The notes under the pieces were generated by a model, which searched no databases, was not told the DNA's origin, and was given only the letters and a program-made list of their open reading frames with translations. Made by a program: the position numbers and the translations under genes. Source: Bauldia sp. (GTDB lineage: Bacteria; Pseudomonadota; Alphaproteobacteria; Rhizobiales; Kaistiaceae). From it: 48,931 bases of DNA. Where the stretch lies: positions 1-48,931 of the forward strand of contig JAHCJZ010000014.1 in NCBI GenBank assembly GCA_026126025.1, in the 5' to 3' direction. Of the stretch, positions 42,083 through 48,931 are shown in pieces; within the stretch, counting starts at the first letter, position 1; each line of letters starts with the position of its first letter.

Positions 42083-44290
42083 TCAGCGGGCCACCAGCCG
42101 CCTTGCGCGGCGCAGCAGGACGGCGTTGATCGCGACCACCACGGTCGAGACCGACATCAGCACGGCGCCGACCGCGGGGGAGAGGACGATGCCGATCGGG
42201 GCGCCGACGCCCGCGGCAAGGGGGATCGCGGCGGCGTTGTAGCCGGTGGCCCAGAAGAGGTTCTGCACCATCTTGGCGTAGGTCGCGCGCGACAGCTTCA
42301 GCGCGGCGACGACGTCGCGCGGGTCGCTGCGTACCAGGATGACGTCGGCGGCGTCGATCGCGACGTCGGTGCCGGCGCCGATGGCGATGCCGAGATCGGC
42401 CTCGACGAGGGCCGGGGCGTCGTTGACGCCGTCGCCGACCATCGCGACCTTCCGCCCGCCGGCCTTGATCTCGCGCACCTTGGCGGCTTTGTCGGCGGGG
42501 AGGACCTCGGCGAACACCCGGTCGACGCCGAGCTCGGACGCCACGGCGCGCGCCACGGTGGCGGAATCGCCGGTGAGGATCATCGAGGCGATGCCCATCG
42601 CCTTCAGCTCGGCGATCGCGGCGCGCGCCTCGGGGCGGATCACGTCGGCGAGGGCGATGCTGCCGACGAGGCGGCCGTCGAGGAGGAGGTGGACGATGGT
42701 GTTGCCCGCCGCGGCCGGCGCTTCGAGCCGCGGATCGTCCGGCTCGATCGCGCGGGAGCGCAGCTCGCCGGGGCTGACGATCTCGACCTTGCGGCCCAGC
42801 ACCGACGCGGTCGCGCCGCGGCCGGCAAGGTTGCGGAAGCCGGTCGCCTGGAAGGCCGCGACGCCACGTTCCTTCGCGTGGGCGACGATGCCGCGGGCGA
42901 TCGGGTGCTCGGACTGCGCCTCCAGCGCGGCGGCGTAGGCGAGGATCTCGGCCTCGCTGACGTCGGCGCGCGGCACGATCGCGGTGACGCCGAAGCGACC
43001 CTCGGTGAGGGTGCCGGTCTTGTCGAAGACGATGGTATGGATCTCGCGTCCACGCTCGAAGGCGGTGCGGTCGCGCACCAGCACGCCGCTCTGCGCGGTG
43101 AGGGCGGTCGAGACCGCGACCACCAGCGGGATGGCGAGGCCCAGCGCATGCGGGCAGGTGATGATCATCACCGTCACCATGCGCTCCAGCGCATAGTCGA
43201 ACGGGTCGCCGAGGATGAGCCACACGGCGAGCGTCAGGAAGCCGGCGCCGATCGCGATATAGGTCAGCCACAGCGCGGCGCGGTTGGCGAGGTCCTGGGT
43301 GCGCGAGCGCGACGCCTCGGCCTGCCGCACCAGCTCGACCACCTGCGCGAGATAGGTCTCCGACCCGGTGCGGGTGATCGACAGCGTCACCGCGCCGTCG
43401 CCATTGATGGCGCCGGCGATGACCGCGGCGCCCTCTGCCCGGGCGACCGGCACGGATTCGCCGGTCAGCATCGATTCGTCGAAGCTCGACGCGCCGCTCT
43501 CGATCACGCCGTCCGCCGGGACGCGCTCGCCGGGCCTGACGCGGATGCGGTCGCCCTTTGCGAGCGCCGAGGCCGGCACGTCCTCCTCGCTGCCGTCGGG
43601 GCGGAGGCGATGCGCGGTCGCGGGGAGGAGCTTCACCAGCGCCTCGATCGCGCTCGACGCGCCGGCGACCGAGCGCATCTCGACCCAATGGCCGAGGAGC
43701 ATGATGTCGATGAGGGTGGCGAGCTCCCAGAAGAAGACGCCGCCCGGCACGCCCAGCACGACCGCCGCCGAATAGACATAGGCGACGGTGATGGCGAGCC
43801 CGATCAGCGTCATCATGCCCGGCCGGCCGGCGCGGACCTCGAACCAGAGGCCGGTGAGGAACGGCCAGCCGCCATAGAAGAAGATGGCCGTCGAGAGGGC
43901 GAGAAGGACATAGTCCTGCCCCGCGAACTCGATCGCGCCCTCGAGGCCGATGAAATCCATCACCATCGGCGACAGCGCGAGGATCGGGATGGTCAGGGCG
44001 AGGGAGATCCAGAAGCGGCGACGGAAATCGTCGATCATCGCGCCATGGTCGTGCCCGGCATGGCCGTGATGCGCGTGGCCGGCATGGTCGTACCCGGCAT
44101 GGGCGTGGTGATCGTGGCCGCCGTGGTCGTGATGCGCGTGGTCGTGGCCGGCGTCGTGATGATGCGCGTGGTCGTGGTGCTCGTGCTCGTGCTCCGCATA
44201 GCCATGATGCGCGTGATCGTGGCCGGCATGATCGTGCTCGGCCTGCCCCTCATGGCCATGATGGTGCGTGTGGTCTTTCCTGTCGGTCAT
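42083..44290 (-). CDS. P1B-type heavy-metal ATPase with a His-rich N-terminus (CopB-like)
   Basis: 735-residue metal-transport ATPase. The first 85 residues contain more than 30 His, then eight helices, the membrane motif TCPHALGLAIPL (CPH, subclass P1B-3), phosphorylation motif FDKTGTLTEG, HP of SEHPIARGI and hinge GDGVNDAPALVEADLGIAIG. CPH with His-rich tails is linked to Cu(II)/Ag export (CopB), so copper efflux is likely. No CxxC metal-binding domain. The DNA of the His region (about 44040-44285) is a degenerate CATGAT-type repeat. No regulator sits next to it. Confidence 0.93.
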   Translation of the reverse strand: MTDRKDHTHHHGHEGQAEHDHAGHDHAHHGYAEHEHEHHDHAHHHDAGHDHAHHDHGGHDHHAHAGYDHAGHAHHGHAGHDHGAMIDDFRRRFWISLALTIPILALSPMVMDFIGLEGAIEFAGQDYVLLALSTAIFFYGGWPFLTGLWFEVRAGRPGMMTLIGLAITVAYVYSAAVVLGVPGGVFFWELATLIDIMLLGHWVEMRSVAGASSAIEALVKLLPATAHRLRPDGSEEDVPASALAKGDRIRVRPGERVPADGVIESGASSFDESMLTGESVPVARAEGAAVIAGAINGDGAVTLSITRTGSETYLAQVVELVRQAEASRSRTQDLANRAALWLTYIAIGAGFLTLAVWLILGDPFDYALERMVTVMIITCPHALGLAIPLVVAVSTALTAQSGVLVRDRTAFERGREIHTIVFDKTGTLTEGRFGVTAIVPRADVSEAEILAYAAALEAQSEHPIARGIVAHAKERGVAAFQATGFRNLAGRGATASVLGRKVEIVSPGELRSRAIEPDDPRLEAPAAAGNTIVHLLLDGRLVGSIALADVIRPEARAAIAELKAMGIASMILTGDSATVARAVASELGVDRVFAEVLPADKAAKVREIKAGGRKVAMVGDGVNDAPALVEADLGIAIGAGTDVAIDAADVILVRSDPRDVVAALKLSRATYAKMVQNLFWATGYNAAAIPLAAGVGAPIGIVLSPAVGAVLMSVSTVVVAINAVLLRRARRLVAR

Positions 44291-44413
44291 GGCCGCTCTC
44301 CGCTCACCACGAATGCCGGCAACCCGCCGGCCGTTGCCGACGGGGTCTGAACCTTACCATGGTGGGAAGGTCAAGCAGGGCGCGACGTCGAGCTTCATCG
44401 GGCCAACAAAATC

Positions 44414-44551
44414 CGTTCCCCGGGCAAGGTGCAGGACGAAGTCCTGCGCCGCAGAACCGGGGTCGACACCCATCGGAATGCAGCAACCGCCGCGTGGATC
44501 CCGGTTCTGCAGCGCGGCACTTCCGTGCCGCGCTGCGCCCGGGAAACGAAC
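44414..44551. repeat. Composite palindromic repeat, family F
   Basis: Outer CGTTCCCCGGG and CCCGGGAAACG, inner GCAGAACCGGGGTC matched by GATCCCGGTTCTGC, plus CAGGACGAAGTCCTG and CGCGGCAC/GTGCCGCG hairpins. Lies between the ATPase and glgP. The remaining gap shows no gene. Confidence 0.8.
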
Positions 44552-44584
44552 GGGGGGCGGACGGGAACGTGGCCCGCAGTCCCG

Positions 44585-46288
44585 CTACCGCAGATAGGCT
44601 TCGCTGGTGTAGCGGCGCATCATGCGCTGGGTGTTGAAATAGGCGGCGATCTTGGAGATCGACTGCTTGGTCATCCAGGTCCAGCGATCGCGGTCCTTGG
44701 CGTAGAGCGGCAGCACCTTCTGCTCCAGCTTGTCGTATAGGTCGGTGGCATGGTCGGCCTCGGTCTCGGCGAAGCCGTCATTGCCGATCGACCAGCCGGT
44801 CACGTCCTCGATCCAGGCCTCGACCCACCAGCCGTCGAGCGTGGAGAGGTTGAGCGTGCCGTTGAGGGCGGCCTTCATGCCGCTGGTGCCCGACGCTTCC
44901 TGCGGCGGCTTCGGGGTGTTGAGCCAGACGTCGGCGCCGGCGACCAGCACCTCGGCGATCCTTGTGTCGTAGTTCTGGAGGTAGACCATCGGGATCTCGG
45001 CCGACAGCGCCTTGGTCGCCTGGTTGATCGCCTCGATCACCGCCTTGCCGGCGCTGTCCGCGGGGTGCGACTTGCCGGCCCACACCACCTGGAACGGGTA
45101 TTTGCGGGCGATCGCCTTCAGCCGCTCGGGGTCGGAGAGGAGAAGGCCGGGCCGCTTGTAGCCGGTCATGCGGCGCGCGAAGCTGAAGATCGGCAGCTCC
45201 GGGTCGAGTTTGACGCCGGTCATCTCCTCGGTGAGCCGCACGAGATGGTCCTTCGCCTCGCGCTTGGCGGCGGTGATGTCGGCGTCGGGCAGATAGTCGG
45301 CGTGGAACAGGAGCTCGGGCTCGTGGGCCCAGTGCGGGATGTGCTTGTCGAAGAGCCGGGCGATCGCCGGATAGGCCCAGCGCGCGGCGTGGACGCCGTT
45401 GGTGATGGCGGCGACGCGGTAGCCCGGGAACATCTGCTGCGTCGTCTCGGCGTGGCGGACTGCGACGCCGTTGACGTAGCCGGAGAGGTTGAGCGCCAGC
45501 CGGGTCATGTTGCAGTCGTCGACGCCGGCATAGATGCGCAGCTCCTCCAGCTCGATGAGGTCGCCGACCACCTCCTGCACCAGCGGGTAGGGGAAGCGGT
45601 CGTGACCGGCCTCGACCGGGGTGTGGGTGGTGAAGAGGCAGCGTGACAGCACCGGGCTTGCGTCATAGGCGCGGCCGCCGGCTTCGCGGCGGTTGCTGCG
45701 GCGGGGGAAGCGGCGGAGCAGCTCCAGCGTCAGGAACGCGGCGTGCCCCTCGTTCATGTGGTAGATTTGGATCGAGAAGCCGAGCGCCTGCAGCATCCGC
45801 GTGCCGCCGATGCCGAGCACGGCCTCCTGCTTCAGCCTGTAGCGCGAATCTCCGCCATAGAGCCGGTCGGTGATCGGCCGGTCCATCGGGTCGTTGGCGT
45901 CGATGTCGGTGTCGAGGAGGATCACCGGCACGACATGGCCGAGCGGGCTGGTGCAGCGGTAGAGCCACGGCCTGATCCAGACGCGGCGGCCCTCGATGGT
46001 GACGGCGACCATCGCGTTGAGCTGCTCACACCATTCCTCGGGGTTCCACGGCGCCGGCTGGTCGACCTGCCGGCCGGCGGCGTCGATCTCCTGGCGGAGA
46101 TAGCCCTGCCGGCTCACCAACGTGACGAAGACTTCGGGGAGGTTGAGGTCGGCCGCGGAGCGGGCGGTGTCGCCGGCGAGCACGCCAAGGCCGCCGGAAT
46201 AGGTGTGCATCTCCGGCCGGAGCGCGATCTCCATGGTGAAATAGGCGATGCTGCTGATCGGCAGGAAACGATCGAGGGGGCTGTTCAT
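44585..46288 (-). CDS. glgP: Alpha-glucan phosphorylase, short (GT35) form
   Basis: Releases glucose 1-phosphate from glycogen or maltodextrin. 567 residues, shorter than the 800-residue enteric form and typical of the compact subfamily. Motifs: FTMEIALRPEMHTYSGGLG at the N-terminus, HMNEGHAAFLTLEL, and the PLP-site segment EASGTSGMKAALNGTLNLST with the Schiff-base Lys, then LDGWWVEAW. Start at MNSPLDRF with AAGAGAAG before it; a start ten codons earlier is possible. No other glycogen genes are in the window. Confidence 0.92.
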   Translation of the reverse strand: MNSPLDRFLPISSIAYFTMEIALRPEMHTYSGGLGVLAGDTARSAADLNLPEVFVTLVSRQGYLRQEIDAAGRQVDQPAPWNPEEWCEQLNAMVAVTIEGRRVWIRPWLYRCTSPLGHVVPVILLDTDIDANDPMDRPITDRLYGGDSRYRLKQEAVLGIGGTRMLQALGFSIQIYHMNEGHAAFLTLELLRRFPRRSNRREAGGRAYDASPVLSRCLFTTHTPVEAGHDRFPYPLVQEVVGDLIELEELRIYAGVDDCNMTRLALNLSGYVNGVAVRHAETTQQMFPGYRVAAITNGVHAARWAYPAIARLFDKHIPHWAHEPELLFHADYLPDADITAAKREAKDHLVRLTEEMTGVKLDPELPIFSFARRMTGYKRPGLLLSDPERLKAIARKYPFQVVWAGKSHPADSAGKAVIEAINQATKALSAEIPMVYLQNYDTRIAEVLVAGADVWLNTPKPPQEASGTSGMKAALNGTLNLSTLDGWWVEAWIEDVTGWSIGNDGFAETEADHATDLYDKLEQKVLPLYAKDRDRWTWMTKQSISKIAAYFNTQRMMRRYTSEAYLR

Positions 46289-46504
46289 GGCTTCTCTTGA
46301 TTGGGCTGAGGGACGCACCTCAGGGGCGCGCGGAAATGCGGTTGCGGGTGTTTAGTCCCATTCGCCTCGGCCTTGCCAGCCTCGGCGTTCCTCCTTCGAC
46401 AACACCGCGGAGTGCGACGTCCTGTTGTCGATCCGGGGAAAGCAGAATCCGGGCCAGCATGTCGGGGCCGCTGGCTGCGGCGTCTCAGGGCGCGGCTGGA
46501 GCGC

Positions 46505-47287
46505 TCAGGCCGGCGGCTTGCGGGTGCTGCGGCGCGCGGTCGTGCGCGGCTTCCCGGTTGCCGCGGGCGGGTCGGTGGTCTGGTCGTCGACCGGGAACGG
46601 GGCGCCGGGCGCGGGCGGCGGCTCGGGCAGCTCGTCGGCCGGGAAGGGCGCGGCCGGAACCGGCGGCAGCGGCGGCTGGGTCGGCGGCGTGGGCGCCGCA
46701 GACGGCGGCGCTGCGGGAGCCGATGGCGGTGGCGGCGTGGCGGCCCGGACGGCGGCCTGGCGGCGCTGCGATTCCTGCCAGAAGAGGTAGCCGCCGCCGG
46801 CGATCAACAGGAGCGGGATCAGCCAGCCACTGACGCCGCCGCGGTCGAAGATGAGGAGTTCGAAGAAGAGGAGGCCGATGACGAAGGCGATAACGCCCCA
46901 GCGCGCGGTCTGCATGCCGGCATTGGCGGTGCCCTCCTCGCCATTGCGCCGCCCGGCGATCATCAGGGTGAGGCCGGTCGCCACCGGGTAGAGCGCCCAC
47001 ACATAGGCCCAGGATTCCCAGTGATTGCTGGCCTCCTGGTAGATGAAGATGAGGCCCGTGGTCGTCAGCACCGCGCCCGGGATCGCCATCGCGACATTGA
47101 CCCGCTGGGCGCTGAAGGCGCTGCCGAGGAGGAGGATGCCCGGCACGAGGATGAAGAGCGGCCAGAAGACGTTGCCGACCCGGATGTCGAAGATCTCGAC
47201 GGCCAGGAAGATGACGCCGATGCTGATGAGGATCACCGCAAGCGCGGTCCGGCCGCGATCCGACGAGAAGGGGCGAGGGTCCGACAT
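46505..47287 (-). CDS. LiaF/DUF5668-like membrane protein with a Pro-rich tail
   Basis: 260 residues: four to six helices in pairs (TALAVILISIGVIFLAVEIF, NVFWPLFILVPGILLLGSAF, GWLIPLLLIAGGGYLFWQE), the repeated GxxFLxxxI...WPLxLIxxG pattern of LiaF/DUF5668 membrane parts. An 85-residue Pro/Ala tail with a basic end (TARRSTRKPPA) follows. No C-terminal LiaF domain. Role unknown; an envelope-stress link is a guess. Confidence 0.75.
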   Translation of the reverse strand: MSDPRPFSSDRGRTALAVILISIGVIFLAVEIFDIRVGNVFWPLFILVPGILLLGSAFSAQRVNVAMAIPGAVLTTTGLIFIYQEASNHWESWAYVWALYPVATGLTLMIAGRRNGEEGTANAGMQTARWGVIAFVIGLLFFELLIFDRGGVSGWLIPLLLIAGGGYLFWQESQRRQAAVRAATPPPPSAPAAPPSAAPTPPTQPPLPPVPAAPFPADELPEPPPAPGAPFPVDDQTTDPPAATGKPRTTARRSTRKPPA

Positions 47288-47452
47288 GAGCGGGTCTCCC
47301 GGTTGGGCGCCGCCCGGCGCCTTTCGCGGAGGAATGGGCCAGCTTGTTACGTAAGGTCAAGCGGTTGCATGCCAAGCCTCTGAAACCGATTCCGCTGCGG
47401 CAAGAACGCGCCGGCGGCCAGACGCCTCAGATCATTGGGCTTTCCCGGGCCG

Positions 47453-47492
47453 GAAAAACAAAAGCCCGCACTCCGTCGCCGGAGGTCGGGCT
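47453..47492 (-). terminator. Rho-independent terminator downstream of the LysR gene
   Basis: Minus strand stem AGCCCG...CGGGCT with inner CTCCG/CGGAG, followed by TTTTGTTTTT. It lies about 210 bases after the LysR stop; the stretch 47493-47702 holds no gene I can support, so the terminator may end a long 3' region or a small RNA. Confidence 0.65.
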
Positions 47493-47702
47493 CAAGTCGC
47501 AGGATTGACCCTGGAGAACCGCCCGCCGCGTCCTTCGCACGAAGCACATGGAGCTGTAGCGTCGGAACGAAGAACCGCGGCGGGCCGATCGCCGGCCTGC
47601 CTCGATGGCAAGCCATCGAACCAAGCGGAGAACTCCCGCCAAACTAGGCCCTTCCGCGAATAGAGATATCTATCGCTGCAATCGGAAACGCCTATAGGCA
47701 GC

Positions 47703-48764
47703 TCAGGCGATGGTGGTTTCGGCGCGGTGGAGGAAGTGCGGCGTCGGCAGAATGCCCGGGACCACGGTCTTTTCCCCGGTCTCCTGGAGGGCGGCGAGGA
47801 AGCTGCGATAGGGGTCGAGCCGCTGGTACTGGCGTGGCATCAGCGCCACGATCTGCCGCTCGGGCTCGGTCGAGCGGTAGAGCCGCACGCCGGGCAGCGG
47901 CTTCTGGCCGTCGAGCGCGGTGAAGGCAGGAACGAGGCAGACGCCGAGGCCGGCCTGGACCATCGCCATCGCCATCTCGTAGCTGCGGCACTGCGCCAGC
48001 AGGCGATGGCGGGGTAGCACCTGCGCATACCATTGCTCGACGCGGCGGGTGTGCTGGGTGCCGAAGGTGAACTGGATGCAGGAATTGACGACGTCGCGCT
48101 GCGCCGGGTCGAGCTCGCCATCGGGGTCGACGACGCCATCGAGGTCGATGCCCTCGGGCACCGCGAAGACATAGGGGTCGGTCGCGATCGGCTGCTGCGA
48201 GAAGCCGACGCTCGCCTTGGCGACGGAGTTCTCGGCGATGAGGCCGATATCGACGCGGCGGCCGTAGAGGAGGTCGAGCGCCTCGGCGGGCGCGGCCTCG
48301 TGGATGTCGAGCTCGATGCCGGGAAACTCGTCGCGGGTGCCGACGATGGTGCGCGGCAGGAGCACGCGGAGCACCGAGTTGAGGCCGGCGAGGCGGATGG
48401 TGGCGCGCTCGCCGCGGCTGAACGCCTTCAGCCCGGCGCTCGCCTCCTCGATATTGCTGAGGATGAACTCGGCCTTGCGCATCAGGAAGCGGCCGGCGTC
48501 GGTCAGCGCCATCTGGCCGGGCGTGCGGTCGAAGAGGCGGGTGCCGATCGAGGTCTCGAGCTTCGACAGCTGCTGCGACAGCGAAGGCTGGGTGAGGCCG
48601 AGCTGCTTGGCGGCCTTGGTCAGCGTCTCGGCATGCGCCACGGCCCAGAAAATCCGCAGCTGGTGCAGCGTCATCCCGCTTCCGGGAGGCGTCGCCGCCG
48701 ATTTTCCGTTCTCACCCTCCGGCCAGTCGGCCAGACGACTTGCGATCGATTCGATGTCTGCCAA
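47703..48764 (-). CDS. LysR-family transcriptional regulator
   Basis: 353 residues: an unusual 30-residue leader, then the winged helix MTLHQLRIFWAVAHAETLTK and AKQLGLTQPSLSQQLSKLE, and a periplasmic-binding-like effector domain (about 120-320, with QAGLGVCLVPAF). The TTG at 48764 has GGAGG about nine bases before it; the conventional LysR start MTLHQL at 48674 has GGAAG before it. I list the longer form. The target is probably a divergent gene past the window end. Effector unknown. Confidence 0.87.
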   Translation of the reverse strand: MADIESIASRLADWPEGENGKSAATPPGSGMTLHQLRIFWAVAHAETLTKAAKQLGLTQPSLSQQLSKLETSIGTRLFDRTPGQMALTDAGRFLMRKAEFILSNIEEASAGLKAFSRGERATIRLAGLNSVLRVLLPRTIVGTRDEFPGIELDIHEAAPAEALDLLYGRRVDIGLIAENSVAKASVGFSQQPIATDPYVFAVPEGIDLDGVVDPDGELDPAQRDVVNSCIQFTFGTQHTRRVEQWYAQVLPRHRLLAQCRSYEMAMAMVQAGLGVCLVPAFTALDGQKPLPGVRLYRSTEPERQIVALMPRQYQRLDPYRSFLAALQETGEKTVVPGILPTPHFLHRAETTIA

Positions 48765-48865
48765 GGCGCATCCTCCGCTCGCCCCTCTTCGCGGGAGCGT
48801 CGCTGCCTTGGCTTAGCACGAAACAGGCGGACGCGAATCCCCCCGCACGCGACTGTGAAGGGGAT

Positions 48866-48931
48866 ATGACCGCGGGCGCGCGAGTGGAGGCGGAACGCGG
48901 AAATCCCGCTTGCGGCTCCCTCCCCCCTTAT
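48866..48931 (+). CDS. Possible start of a divergent gene, cut by the window end
   Basis: ATG with AAGGGG about five bases upstream, open for 22 codons to the end. Divergent to the LysR gene, where a regulated target is often found. Too short to identify. Confidence 0.25.
   Translation, partial: MTAGARVEAERGNPACGSLPPY

Overview
The window looks like a chromosomal segment of a G+C-rich alphaproteobacterium of the order Hyphomicrobiales (Rhizobiales). Supporting this are the CtrA/ChpT/SciP/DivK/PleD cell-cycle regulators, a DUF1134 (EipA-type) envelope protein, a ruvAB/ybgC/tol-pal block running into tilS, a rpmG/DUF983/rnr/topA/dprA/plsY/pyrC/pyrB series and a PmtA-like lipid methyltransferase. 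I cannot name a genus. There is no plasmid, prophage or conjugative hallmark. The accessory signal consists of short palindromic repeats, one GIY-YIG cassette and metal-resistance genes.

Layout. 1-6.5 kb (minus strand): the Tol-Pal envelope operon ybgC-tolQ-tolR-tolA-tolB-pal-cpoB, followed by tilS, which leaves the window. 6.5-10.8 kb: a HAD phosphatase and an M23 endopeptidase split ybgC from ruvB-(small membrane protein)-ruvA. 11-14.4 kb: a secreted SH3/crystallin-like protein, a membrane-anchored coiled-coil protein and the EipA homologue. 14.5-18.7 kb: chpT with a reduced chemotaxis-like trio (a stand-alone CheA ATPase domain, a CheY-type receiver and a receiver without its phosphoacceptor), then ctrA with a long upstream region carrying six GANTC sites, and an orphan FliJ-like protein. 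18.7-20 kb: a CDF metal exporter and a MerR regulator around a well-formed MerR operator. 20-22.8 kb: a second secreted crystallin-like protein, then divK-pleD.

22.8-31.7 kb: a possible structured RNA, then rpmG, DUF983, rnr (apparently frameshifted), a GIY-YIG gene bracketed by inverted repeats, topA, dprA and plsY. 31.9-37.1 kb: pyrC (missing its HxH metal ligands), pyrB, an AidB-like flavoprotein, ruvX (apparently CTG-started) and two glycine-zipper membrane proteins. 37.3-40.5 kb: sciP, mnmA, a PmtA-like methyltransferase, a VHL-beta-like secreted protein and tRNA-Met. 40.6-48.9 kb: an unknown secreted protein with a PhyH oxygenase, a His-rich P1B ATPase, glycogen phosphorylase, a LiaF-like membrane protein and a LysR regulator.

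How the genes work together. ChpT is the phosphotransferase that normally passes phosphate to CtrA; DivK and PleD act on the same circuit and SciP restrains CtrA output. All of these lie within about 23 kb here, although cckA is not present. EipA, Tol-Pal, CpoB and the M23 enzyme are envelope and division functions known to be tied to this circuit in relatives. Three exact TTAACCAT motifs and two near-consensus TTAA-N7-TTAA motifs sit in intergenic regions, including upstream of pal, tolQ, sciP and ctrA. The intergenic regions are also unusually rich in composite palindromic repeats of at least five families.
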